Source of the DNA: Flavobacterium psychraerolatum
GTDB taxonomy: Bacteria > Bacteroidota > Bacteroidia > Flavobacteriales > Flavobacteriaceae
NCBI RefSeq assembly: GCF_025960985.1
Contig: NZ_JAOQMX010000019.1
Coordinates: 1-64,000 of the forward strand
DNA: 64,000 nucleotides
Reading direction: 5' to 3'
Part shown: positions 45,863-54,529 of the stretch, one piece after another
Layout of the letters: every line of letters begins with the position of its first letter
How positions within the stretch are numbered: position 1 is the stretch's first letter
Translations under genes and position numbers: made by a program
The notes under the pieces: model-generated
The model's input: the letters and a program-made list of their open reading frames with translations, nothing else
What the model was told of the DNA's origin: nothing
Databases searched by the model: none

Positions 45863-46010
45863 AGCTGAAGTTGGAGCCAATTGAAACTACTATTCTTTAT
45901 GAATGGTACCCTTTTTTTTAAATGTTTTTTTGCTTCTTCAATAATCTTCTACACACTCTAGCTGAAGCTGGAGGCAATTGAAACTATTATTATCATGAAT
46001 GTTACCTTTC
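45863..46010 (-). repeat. Degenerate tandem duplication
   Basis: AGCTGAAGTTGGAGCCAATT at 45863 recurs as AGCTGAAGCTGGAGGCAATT at 45960, both followed by GAAACTA.. and ATGAATG.TACC, a period of 97 nt. On the minus strand an ATG directly after the SCO relic stop opens into this repeat (MKGNIHDNNSFNCLQLQL) but ends after 24 codons. Probably the relic of one more gene. Confidence 0.55.
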
Positions 46011-46012
46011 AT

Positions 46013-46545
46013 CTAATTTATTTTTTTAGTATCCTCAATGATATTCTGTACTGTATTATCTGAATTCACCCCTAAAACTTCTAGCTGAAAGGTAAGTTCT
46101 CCCACGACATCAAAAATACTAATAATATTGAATTGATAAAAATATAAAAGAGCATTTTTCTTATAATTCACTACCAATACTGCTGTAAATTCTCTAGTAT
46201 TATCTTCAATATAACGTAAGAATCCCCCATTGTTTTCCTTTCATTTTATTAGCGATTGCTAACTCTTTTAAGTGTTCTGGAGTATTAGTTTTTGTGTCAA
46301 TACTAATTAAAACCAACTTTATATCCTTTTTTCATACCCCCGGCAATCGAGATTCTATATTTCGCATATCGGCCACCAAACGAGTACAAGCTGCTTTGCA
46401 AGAACTATAAATCATGACCATGACCAATACTTTTCCTATCAACATTTTCATTTCGCTTTCCTGTCCTTTTTGGTTGGTTCATTTAGAGGTTAAATTATAA
46501 ATCGCCAAGGCAGAGGTAGGTTTCTCTTTTACTTTAACTAACTTT
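46013..46545 (-). pseudogene. SCO/SenC family protein, frameshifted
   Basis: Minus-strand pieces spell a SCO protein: EKPTSALAIYNLTSK (interrupted by TGA), then GKVLVMVMIYSSCKAACTRL and VADMRNIESRLPG. Next come KVVLISIDT-like fragments, KELAIANKMKGKQWG, then NTREFTAVLVVNYKK, SNIISVFDVVGELTFQLE and NSDNTVQNIIEDTKKIN to the TAG at 46013-46015. The copper-binding CxxxC (CKAAC) is retained, but several frameshifts and stops break the gene. SCO proteins deliver copper to cytochrome oxidases or nitrous-oxide/nitrite reductases. Confidence 0.85.
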
Positions 46546-46601
46546 TTTTTTTACAAATATCTGATCTCTTTACTAATTAGAGTCTTAAGAATAATTTAAA
46601 A

Positions 46602-47001
46602 ACAGCTCATAAGTACTACTATTCAACTAAAAAAGGAGCCGAATTTCAACCATTTAAACACGACCATCACCAAGGATTAATGCTATGCAGTAAAATACGC
46701 ACTGGAATAAAAATGAAGTTTCACTAAAATGCATTAAAGAATACACCAATTGGTTTTTTGAAAATCACTTAAAAACCCATTTTGAATTAGAAGAAAAATA
46801 AATTTTCTCGCTTTTGGATGATAAAAATTCTCTGATTCAATACATTTCTTTTGAACTAAACCGCCTTAAAAGTTTGTTTGAGGTAACAACTTAAATAGAA
46901 GGGAATCTAATTTTATTTAGAGAGAAATGGACTCACATATTTATTTTAAAAAAAGTATATTGTTTGCAGAAATTCAAAAAGAAACTAGTGGTCATAACTA
47001 G
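46602..47001 (+). pseudogene. Hemerythrin-like protein, frameshifted
   Basis: Plus-strand frames give TAHKYYYSTKKGAEFQPFKH with DHHQGLMLCSKIRTGIK, then after a shift NEVSLKCIKEYTNWFFENHL and KTHFELEEK, a TAA where Tyr is expected, IFSLLDDKNSLIQYISFELN, RLKSLFEVTT, and in a third frame HIYFKKSILFAEIQKE to TAG at 46999-47001. His residues typical of the diiron site remain (DHHQG, ENHLKTHFE, HIYF); FEHNRL has become FELNRL. Such proteins (YtfE-like) repair iron-sulfur centres under NO stress. Confidence 0.85.
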
Positions 47002-47074
47002 TAAAAACAGAAGAAATACATTCAAAATTATCATTTACCAAAAATGAAGAAAATATTTTTTGGTTATAAAATCA

Positions 47075-47082
47075 TACTTTTG
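47075..47082 (+). promoter_or_regulatory. -7 element for the heme-copper-oxidase-like gene
   Basis: TACTTTTG, a TAnnTTTG match, 46 nt upstream of the ATG at 47129. Confidence 0.5.
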
Positions 47083-47128
47083 AACGATTAAAGTTCTTCA
47101 AAAAACACCGTTCAAATAAAAATCAATT

Positions 47129-48364
47129 ATGAAAAAGCATTCCTTTGTAATTTGTTTTGCCAATTTTTTTATTGCCTCATTAATGGGATTGCTCCTGAGA
47201 TGGATGTATGTTTCCCCAATCGAAGGCATAAATTTTCAGTTTTTGATGCATGGTCATTCTCATGTAGCCATGTTAGGTTGGGTTTATATGATGTTGTATT
47301 GTTTAATCATTTATAATTTTGTTCCAAAAGAAGTACAACAAAAACGAATTTATAATCGCTTATTTTGGATTACGGAAGTTGCTGTCATTGGAATGATGCT
47401 CGATTTTCCTGCCCAAGGTTATGCTTTTATCTCTATCCTTTTCTCTACTGTTCATATTTTTTGCAGTTATTATTTTGCTCGAATGATATGGAGAGAAGCA
47501 AAACCCACAACTTTCCCCGAAAAAAAAATGCTGCGTACCGCTTTACTTTTTATGGTTTTCTCTACTTTCGGAGTTTGGTGTCTAGGACCAACGGTGGGAT
47601 TACTAGGCAAATCAAGTGCTTTTTACCAAATATGTATTCAGTATTTTTTACATTTTCAATTTAATGGTTGGTTTTTATTTGCTGTTTTAGCCTTGTTTTT
47701 CAAACAAATAAAATTAAAAATTGACGAGAAAAAATTCCGCTTGTTCTACAACTTATTCGTTATTGCAACAGTCATGACTTTGGCTTTGCCAGTAAGTTGG
47801 TTTTTTACAAATCCTGTTTTTTATTGGATAAATGTTGTTGCTGTAGTAATACAATTGCTTGCTGCGATTCTTTTTATTAAAAACACTAGATCACAATTAC
47901 AAGTTTTTTTTGGTACTTTAACTTCTGTAGAAAAAATAGTTTATGGATTTGCTCTATTTTCGTTAGTATTAAAAATCGGAATTCAATTGGTTGTTTTAGT
48001 ACCTGAATTAGCACAAATTTCGCATCAAATTAGGGATTTTGTCATTGGATATATTCACCTGACAATGCTTGGAATTATCACTGGATTTCTGTTTGGCTTT
48101 GCTTTGCAGAATAAATTTTTAGATATTCAAAATGTTTTTCATAAATGGGGAGTTATGATTGTCTTGATAGGTTTTATAACTACCGAGATCTTATTATTTC
48201 TGCAAGGATTCTATTTTTATTATGACATGGGATTACTTCCTTATTATTATCTCAGTTTATTTATTGGTAGTGTACCTTTAGCAATGGGACTTTTGATAAT
48301 AACGAGTAATTTACAAAGTCAAGTAAAATATACTTTAAAAGTAGTAGCGAAATCACCTCACTAA
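47129..48364 (+). CDS. Heme-copper-oxidase subunit I-like (NnrS-like) membrane protein
   Basis: The protein has 411 residues and about eleven to twelve membrane helices. Conserved His-bearing helices are MHGHSHVAMLGWVYM (about 40-54), IQYFLHFQFNGWFLF (about 170-184) and VIGYIHLTMLGIITGFLF (about 306-323), like CcoN/NorB-related proteins without the full copper site. Annotations for relatives alternate between cbb3 subunit I-like and NnrS-like. It is the only intact plus-strand gene of the decayed locus; the hemerythrin and Rrf2/NsrR-like relics flank it. A role in nitric-oxide response is inferred. Confidence 0.7.
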   Translation: MKKHSFVICFANFFIASLMGLLLRWMYVSPIEGINFQFLMHGHSHVAMLGWVYMMLYCLIIYNFVPKEVQQKRIYNRLFWITEVAVIGMMLDFPAQGYAFISILFSTVHIFCSYYFARMIWREAKPTTFPEKKMLRTALLFMVFSTFGVWCLGPTVGLLGKSSAFYQICIQYFLHFQFNGWFLFAVLALFFKQIKLKIDEKKFRLFYNLFVIATVMTLALPVSWFFTNPVFYWINVVAVVIQLLAAILFIKNTRSQLQVFFGTLTSVEKIVYGFALFSLVLKIGIQLVVLVPELAQISHQIRDFVIGYIHLTMLGIITGFLFGFALQNKFLDIQNVFHKWGVMIVLIGFITTEILLFLQGFYFYYDMGLLPYYYLSLFIGSVPLAMGLLIITSNLQSQVKYTLKVVAKSPH

Positions 48365-48477
48365 TATAAATGTAACTGGAGTGGATATAATTTCAATTGA
48401 TAAATTATCACAAAATTTAAATGTCAAAAAACATTTATAAAATTTAGAATTATTTTTTTTTTAAAAATAAACAAAAA

Positions 48478-48911
48478 AATTTTTCTAAAACTTGTAAGTA
48501 GGCATTAGAGCCATACTGTTTTAAGGCTTCTGAATCCTCTCAAAACAATAGAGTGACATTGTGTGACAACACCAAAAAAATTGGGTCCCCAGAAGCTTTT
48601 ACAGCCAAGATTATTAAGATTTTATCTAAGGGTAAAATCATCGACTCTATAAAAGGTATTGGTGGTGGTTTTAAAATTCAGAAGGACAAAATGAAAGACA
48701 TAAAATCATCTCAAATTGTAACTTCACAGAATGGAGATAATGTTTTACCGATTGTGGTTTTGGATTAAGCAATTGTTCGGAAACACATCTATGTCCAATA
48801 CATGATAAATCTAAATTCATAAGAGAAGAATTTAGAGTCACGCTGCAAGATACCAATATTGAAGAATTGGCATTAGAGGTTAAGTCGGGGGATATTTTTT
48901 TGAGATACTAA
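48478..48911 (+). pseudogene. Rrf2/NsrR-like transcriptional regulator, frameshifted
   Basis: Frames give SKTCxxGIRAILF (with stops), NNRVTLCDNTKKIGSPEAFT, AKIIKILSKGKIIDSIKG, IGGGFKIQKDKMKDIKSS and QIVTSQNGDN. After a +1 shift they give TDCGFGLSNCSETHLCPIHD, FIREEFRVTLQDTNIEELAL and EVKSGDIFLRY ending TAA at 48909-48911. The winged-helix segment and the three-Cys cluster (CGFGLSNC...LC) of iron-sulfur Rrf2 regulators such as NsrR are both recognisable, but split by a stop and at least two frameshifts. Confidence 0.88.
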
Positions 48912-49154
48912 TTTTATTTTAAAAAGATTCTTTTAAGAAGCATTAAACCCAAAAAAAATACTTTATTAAATAAATATTTTCGTGAGAATTTAACCAATTT
49001 AGTTTTAATAAACAGCCCCGCTCCTCTTTTTTTTGGTGGATAAGTTCAAAACAAATAGATTTATAGACAAATCAGTCTTAAAATTTCAGTAAAAAAACAA
49101 ACAAAATATTTTTTATACTTATATTTACTACTTTAATACCCTTTGAAATATATG

Positions 49155-49162
49155 TATATTTG
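49155..49162 (+). promoter_or_regulatory. -7 element for nadA-nadB
   Basis: TATATTTG, a TAnnTTTG match, 55 nt upstream of the nadA ATG. Confidence 0.55.
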
Positions 49163-49217
49163 CAACACATTTATATTTACCTTAGGAAATCATAAAAAAT
49201 AACAAAATAGATTAGGA

Positions 49218-50147
49218 ATGAAAGATCTTAAAGAAAAAATATTGGCCTTGAAAAAAGAGAAGAATGCGGTTATTTTGGCCCATTATTATCAAGAATCCGA
49301 TATTCAAGATGTAGCCGATTATGTTGGCGATAGTTTAGGACTGTCTCAAGAAGCGGTGAAAGCAGAAGCTGATATCATTGTTTTTGCAGGAGTACACTTT
49401 ATGGCCGAAACTGCCAAGATTTTAAATCCGTCGAAAAAAGTTATTTTACCAGATGCAAATGCGGGATGTTCTCTAGCCGATGGTTGCCCTCCTGATGAAT
49501 TCAAAAAATTTACAGAGGCACATCCAGATCACTTGGTTATCACATATGTTAACTGTTCTGCTGAAGTGAAAGCCTTAACTGACATCGTAGTAACCTCATC
49601 AAATGCGGTGAAAATTGTAAACTCGATTCCGAAAGACAAACCCATTATTTTTGCCCCAGATAAAAATTTGGGTAAATATGTGATGGAAGTTACCGGTCGT
49701 GAGATGTTACTTTGGGATGGTTCCTGTGTGGTTCACGAAGCATTTTCGTTAGAGAAATTATTAGATCTTTACAAAGAGCATCCAGACGCTAAAATTATAG
49801 CGCATCCAGAATCGGAAACTCATATTTTGCAAACTGCAAAATATATTGGTTCTACTGCAGGAATGATTGATTTTGTAAAAACAGACTCTAACCATAAATA
49901 CATCGTTGCTACTGAAGCTGGAATTTTGCACAAAATGCAACAAGAAGTTCCTCATAAAATTTTAATTCCTGCACCAGCAAAAGAAGACAATACTTGTGCG
50001 TGTAGCGAATGTGGATACATGAAAATGAATACTTTACAAAAACTATACAACTGCTTATTGAACGAATCGCCAGAAGTTACTGTTCCGGAGGATATTATTG
50101 CAAAAGCGTTGATTCCTATTGAACGAATGCTGGAATTATCTAAATAA
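49218..50147 (+). CDS. nadA: Quinolinate synthase A
   Basis: The protein has 309 residues. It condenses iminoaspartate with dihydroxyacetone phosphate to quinolinate in NAD synthesis. [4Fe-4S] ligands appear as C84 ([10 protein letters not shown]), C113 region (VNCSAEV) and the [10 protein letters not shown] cluster near 259-266. Other signatures: [20 protein letters not shown] near the N-terminus and HPES near 194. Start of nadB overlaps the stop (taATGa), so the two are translationally coupled. An ordinary pathway gene. Confidence 0.96.
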   Translation: MKDLKEKILALKKEKNAVILAHYYQESDIQDVADYVGDSLGLSQEAVKAEADIIVFAGVHFMAETAKILNPSKKVILPDANAGCSLADGCPPDEFKKFTEAHPDHLVITYVNCSAEVKALTDIVVTSSNAVKIVNSIPKDKPIIFAPDKNLGKYVMEVTGREMLLWDGSCVVHEAFSLEKLLDLYKEHPDAKIIAHPESETHILQTAKYIGSTAGMIDFVKTDSNHKYIVATEAGILHKMQQEVPHKILIPAPAKEDNTCACSECGYMKMNTLQKLYNCLLNESPEVTVPEDIIAKALIPIERMLELSK

Positions 50148-51679
50148 TGATCAAAACCAATTACTTAATTGTAGGATCTGGCGTTGCAGGTCTAACTTTA
50201 GCTTTAAAAATAGCACACCAATTTCCGCAGAAGACAGTTACGATTGTAACCAAAGCTACTGCGGACGAGTCCAACACGAAATACGCACAAGGCGGAATAG
50301 CAATAGTAACGGATAAAATTGGAGACTCCTATAACAAACACATTGAAGACACGATTATATGCGGTGACGGTTTATGCGATCCCGCTGTAGTAGAAATGGT
50401 GATCAATGAAGGTCCAAAGCGCCTAAAAGAACTTATAGAATGGGGTGCGATGTTTGACAAAAATATCGAAGGAACTCTAGATCTAGGTAAAGAAGGTGGT
50501 CACTCTGAAAACCGAGTAGTACATCACAAAGACCAAACAGGTAAGGAAATTGAACGTGCTATATTAAGCCAAGTTCAATTAAAAACTAATATCGACGTAC
50601 TACCTCATCATTTTTCAATTGATTTAATCACAGAAAATAGCCGCTGTTTGGGCGCACATGTATTGAATCAAAAAACCAAAGAGATCATTACTTTTCGTTC
50701 TGATTTTACTGTTTTGGCAACTGGAGGAATTGGCCATTTATATGGCCATACGACCAACCCAGTTATAGCAACTGGTGACGGAATAGCAATGGCCTATCGA
50801 GTGGGTGCAGAAATTAAGGACATGGAATTCATTCAATTTCATCCGACATCGATGTATAAAAAATCTGACGGACCTTCTTTTTTGATCTCAGAAGCTGTAC
50901 GTGGATTTGGAGCTCATTTGCGAACAAAAAAAGGGCATCTATTCATGCCCGATTATGATGCTAGAGGCGACCTTGCGTCAAGAGATATTGTCTCTCAAAG
51001 TATTGAGAAAGAGCTAGCCAAATCAGACGATGAATGTGTTTACTTAGATTGTACACATTTAGACATGCCTGCTTTCATCAAGCACTTTCCTATGATTTAT
51101 GACCGCTGCAAACTTGCAGGTATTGACCTTGCTAAGGATTGGATTCCGGTGGTTCCTGCACAACATTACATTTGTGGAGGTATTGCTGTTGATCAATCAG
51201 GTAAAACATCGGTACAGAATCTTTTTGCCTGTGGCGAATGTTCAAGAACTGGTTTGCATGGTGCCAATAGACTCGCATCAAATTCTTTACTGGAAGCTTT
51301 AGTGTACTCAGACAATATTTATGATTACTGGAGTGAAAACACTTTTCCGTCCACTCAATTTGAAGGTAAGGTTGAAGACTGGGGAGCAAACAACAAACCG
51401 AGAATCGATGCTGATTTTGTAACAAAAACTAAGGAAGACTTACAACTATTAATGCGTCAAAATGCAGGTATTGTTCGTAATGACTATGATCTGAAATTGG
51501 CTCAAAAAAAACTAGACCTTTTAGAAAATGAAATAAAAAAAGCTACCGAAGACTACCAAGTTAATGCTAATCTATGGGAGTTATATAACCTCGTTATAAT
51601 TGGAAAAATAATTGTAGAACAATCTATTGCCCGTAATGATAATCGTGGTGGTTTTGTTAAAATTGAAAAAATAGTTTAA
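50147..51679 (+). CDS. nadB: L-aspartate oxidase
   Basis: The protein has 510 residues. FAD-binding motif LIVGSGVAGLTLALK at 7-21. The succinate-dehydrogenase-like flavoprotein fold has TKYAQGGIAIV (about 45) and an HPTSMY-type substrate loop with RG (SEAVRGFGAHLR), then CGECSRTGLHGANRLASNSL near 363-382. It oxidises L-aspartate to iminoaspartate, the substrate of NadA. Followed directly by a strong terminator. Confidence 0.96.
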   Translation: MIKTNYLIVGSGVAGLTLALKIAHQFPQKTVTIVTKATADESNTKYAQGGIAIVTDKIGDSYNKHIEDTIICGDGLCDPAVVEMVINEGPKRLKELIEWGAMFDKNIEGTLDLGKEGGHSENRVVHHKDQTGKEIERAILSQVQLKTNIDVLPHHFSIDLITENSRCLGAHVLNQKTKEIITFRSDFTVLATGGIGHLYGHTTNPVIATGDGIAMAYRVGAEIKDMEFIQFHPTSMYKKSDGPSFLISEAVRGFGAHLRTKKGHLFMPDYDARGDLASRDIVSQSIEKELAKSDDECVYLDCTHLDMPAFIKHFPMIYDRCKLAGIDLAKDWIPVVPAQHYICGGIAVDQSGKTSVQNLFACGECSRTGLHGANRLASNSLLEALVYSDNIYDYWSENTFPSTQFEGKVEDWGANNKPRIDADFVTKTKEDLQLLMRQNAGIVRNDYDLKLAQKKLDLLENEIKKATEDYQVNANLWELYNLVIIGKIIVEQSIARNDNRGGFVKIEKIV

Positions 51680-51685
51680 TATTCG

Positions 51686-51720
51686 AAAGAGAGAATTTCA
51701 AAAGTTCTCTCTTTTTTTTT
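51686..51720 (+). terminator. Intrinsic terminator after nadB
   Basis: AAAGAGAGAA pairs with TTCTCTCTTT across a 9-nt loop; a long T tract follows. It closes the nadAB operon 7 nt after the stop. Confidence 0.85.
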
Positions 51721-51788
51721 ATGTAGCTTTCGTTTCAATCAAATTGACATTACTTAAAAAAGCTTTCGCAAAATTCAATTTTACATAC

Positions 51789-51796
51789 TATCTTTG
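51789..51796 (+). promoter_or_regulatory. -7 element for the DUF6660-like/TonB receptor pair
   Basis: TATCTTTG, TAnnTTTG match, 4 nt before the GTG at 51801. It lies inside the longer TTG-initiated frame (51744), which argues against that longer start and puts transcription start at or near the GTG. Confidence 0.55.
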
Positions 51797-51800
51797 TTTC

Positions 51801-52112
51801 GTGAAAATAGTATCCCTCCTATTAGCGTTCTTTATTTTGGCTTTATCAAGTCATGGGTGCTGCGATGACGACAATTGCGACACTAAAAAAACTAAAAGCA
51901 ATACCGAAAAGCAACATAAGGACAACAGTGATAACTCATGTTCTCCTTTCTTTAATTGTGGCTCTTGCATTGGTTTTACTTTCCCAAATCCTACCTTTTA
52001 TAATCTTGAACAACACTTTACTTTAATCGAAACCAATTTGGATTCTACTTTTATTCCGCAACTTCGGTCGCAATTTAACTCTGCTATTTGGCAACCTCCA
52101 AAACTTAGTTAA
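51801..52112 (+). CDS. Small secreted Cys-rich protein (DUF6660-like)
   Basis: About 103 residues from a GTG at 51801 (VKIVSLLLAFFILALSSHGC). A longer TTG start at 51744 is possible, but a promoter element lies within it. A signal peptide-like stretch is followed by CCDDDNCD, a Lys-rich linker, and CSPFFNCGSCIGFTF, suggesting metal binding or disulfides. Bacteroidetes often place such proteins just upstream of a TonB-dependent receptor. Function unknown; with the receptor it may take up a metal or metal chelate. Confidence 0.6.
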   Translation: MKIVSLLLAFFILALSSHGCCDDDNCDTKKTKSNTEKQHKDNSDNSCSPFFNCGSCIGFTFPNPTFYNLEQHFTLIETNLDSTFIPQLRSQFNSAIWQPPKLS

Positions 52113-52201
52113 CTCTTAATAGGTGCGTTAGCACTACTTATTTTACGGAAGTAATACTTACTTCCACAAATTACTCCAAGAGATTAACTAAATTTTCAAT
52201 A

Positions 52202-54373
52202 ATGAAAAAAATTATCCTGTTGTTGATTATTGCAATCAACTTTACAGCTGTTTTTGCGCAAAATAATTTTAAAGCAGTCCTAAAAGACAACAAAACAAAT
52301 GAACTACTAATTGGTGTAAACGCCCAGATTCAAAATAGTACCTTAGGCGGTATGACTGATGGTAATGGAGTTCTCGAAATTGCCAAGATTCCTAACGGAG
52401 AACAATCCTTTATATTTACAGCTGTAGGCTATGAAGACAAAATTATACAATTCACTTTTCCTTTAGATTCTACTGAGACACCAACTATATTACTTGAAAG
52501 TAAAGGTGAAGATTTAGACGATGTAGTCATTACCACTACACGTAGTAGTCGTACGATTGCCAACACACCTACCCGCGTAGAAACAATCGCTGGTGAAGAA
52601 TTAGATGAAAAAGGAAATATGAAACCCGGAGACATTAGAATGTTATTAAACGAAAGTACCGGTATACAAACCCAACAGACATCAGCAACAAGTTACAATT
52701 CCTCCATTAGAATTCAGGGATTAGATGGTAAATACACTCAGATTATACGTGATGGATTTCCATTATACTCTGGATTTTCGGGTGGATTAGGTTTGATGCA
52801 AATCGCTCCTTTAGATTTAAAACAAGTCGAAGTGATTAAAGGTGCTTCATCAACTCTTTATGGTGGCGGAGCTATTGCGGGTTTGGTCAATTTGGTCTCG
52901 AAAACTCCTACTGATAAGCGAGAATTGAACTTTATTCTCAACGGAACATCTGCTTTAGGATTGGATGCCAGTGGATTTTATTCGCAGAAATTTAAAAAAA
53001 TAGGAACTACCATTTTTGCTTCCTATAATCACGGAACTCCTTATGATCCGGCAAATATTGGATTAACTGCCATTCCGAAATTCAATCGCTTTACGTTGAA
53101 CCCTAAATTATATTTATATCTAAACGAAAAAACGAACTTGCATGTTGGTTTTAACAGCACGATAGAAAACCGAATTGGTGGTGATATTGAATACATCAAA
53201 GGGAATGGCGATGCGAATCATTCTTATTTCGAAAAGAACAAAACCAATCGATTTAGTACCCAATTGGCTTTCGACCGAATTATTAATAAGCAATCTAAAT
53301 TTTCATTTAAAAATAGTTTTAGTTTTTATGACCGTAGCATTGTTATACCAAATTACAGTTTTTCAGGTAAACAATTTTCTTCTTTTGTAGAAGCAAACTA
53401 CAACCATAATACCAAAGAAACAGAATGGATTGGAGGGCTTAATCTTTGGACAGACCAATTTACCCAGGACAAAATTGAAGCCACAAAAGCGGTAGATTAC
53501 AAATATACCACTGTTGGCGCTTTTGTTCAAAACACATGGAATCCTAACGAAAAAATCGCGTTTGAAACAGGATTGCGTATGGATTACCAAAATAAATACG
53601 GTGTTTTTCTACTACCTCGATTATCGGCTTTGTACACCATTAGCCCGAAATTGAGTGCCCGTCTTGGTGGAGGGTTAGGTTATAAAACTCCAACCGTTTT
53701 TACGGAAGATGCAGAAAGAATTCAGTTTCGAAATGTCCTACCCGTCGAAACTGCCAATACCAAAGCGGAAAAATCTATCGGAGGAAATTTTGATTTGAAC
53801 TACAAAACATACCTAACAGACCAATTAGCTTTAACCATAAATAGTTTATTTTTCTATACAAGAGTAAATAACCCACTGGTTTTGACTGCTATCAGTGACA
53901 AAAATTACGAATTCAAGCAACCAAAAGGAAATATTGATACTAAAGGAATCGAAACCAACATTAAGCTATCTTACCAAGATTTCAAGCTATTCATTGGGTA
54001 CACTTTGGCTGATGTAAATGAACATTATAACGGAATCACAACTACGTACCCACTTGTAGCCAAGCACCGTTTGAATAATGTATTAATGTATGAGATTGAA
54101 GAAAAACTAAAGATTGGTTTGGAAGCCTATTATTTCAGTCCACAAAAATTAAACGATGGCGCAACTGGAAGACAATATTGGTTGGGTGGCTTCATGATTG
54201 AAAAGCTATGGGAAAACTTTTCAATTTTTCTCAATTTCGAAAATTTAGGTGATACTCGACAAACTAAGTTCGATACCATCTATACAGGACCTATTACCAA
54301 TCCCACTTTTAGAGACATCTATGCTCCAGTTGATGGATTTGTTGTTAATGGTGGAGTTAAGATTAAATTGTAG
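52202..54373 (+). CDS. TonB-dependent receptor
   Basis: The protein has 723 residues. Signal peptide 1-20 (AINFTAVFAQ). CarboxypepD_reg-like domain (about 25-100: AVLKDNKTNELLIGVNAQIQ). Plug domain (about 115-235: RVETIAGEELDEKGNMKPGD, KVEVIKGASSTLYGGGAIAG). Barrel to the C-terminus (PVDGFVVNGGVKIKL). It resembles siderophore/metal-chelate and vitamin receptors rather than SusC (no SusD follows). The small Cys-rich gene upstream may be its partner. The intergenic DNA to moaA (54395-54512) carries GTGCGAATTTGTGTAATTTG-type common flavobacterial low-complexity repeats. Confidence 0.88.
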   Translation: MKKIILLLIIAINFTAVFAQNNFKAVLKDNKTNELLIGVNAQIQNSTLGGMTDGNGVLEIAKIPNGEQSFIFTAVGYEDKIIQFTFPLDSTETPTILLESKGEDLDDVVITTTRSSRTIANTPTRVETIAGEELDEKGNMKPGDIRMLLNESTGIQTQQTSATSYNSSIRIQGLDGKYTQIIRDGFPLYSGFSGGLGLMQIAPLDLKQVEVIKGASSTLYGGGAIAGLVNLVSKTPTDKRELNFILNGTSALGLDASGFYSQKFKKIGTTIFASYNHGTPYDPANIGLTAIPKFNRFTLNPKLYLYLNEKTNLHVGFNSTIENRIGGDIEYIKGNGDANHSYFEKNKTNRFSTQLAFDRIINKQSKFSFKNSFSFYDRSIVIPNYSFSGKQFSSFVEANYNHNTKETEWIGGLNLWTDQFTQDKIEATKAVDYKYTTVGAFVQNTWNPNEKIAFETGLRMDYQNKYGVFLLPRLSALYTISPKLSARLGGGLGYKTPTVFTEDAERIQFRNVLPVETANTKAEKSIGGNFDLNYKTYLTDQLALTINSLFFYTRVNNPLVLTAISDKNYEFKQPKGNIDTKGIETNIKLSYQDFKLFIGYTLADVNEHYNGITTTYPLVAKHRLNNVLMYEIEEKLKIGLEAYYFSPQKLNDGATGRQYWLGGFMIEKLWENFSIFLNFENLGDTRQTKFDTIYTGPITNPTFRDIYAPVDGFVVNGGVKIKL

Positions 54374-54529
54374 AAAAGTATAAATATTTTATTAGATTTT
54401 TGCACCACAAATTCCGCAAACTCGAGATATGTCTTCGGTATATTTTCATATCTAGAATTATGCACAAACAAAATTATTTGTGCGAATTTGTGTAATTTGC
54501 GGTGTAAATTTAATAGAGATAAATACCAT

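Noticed and set aside
48553-48768. 71-residue protein as an independent gene
   Set aside because: It is one piece of the frameshifted Rrf2/NsrR-like regulator, which continues in another frame to 48911.
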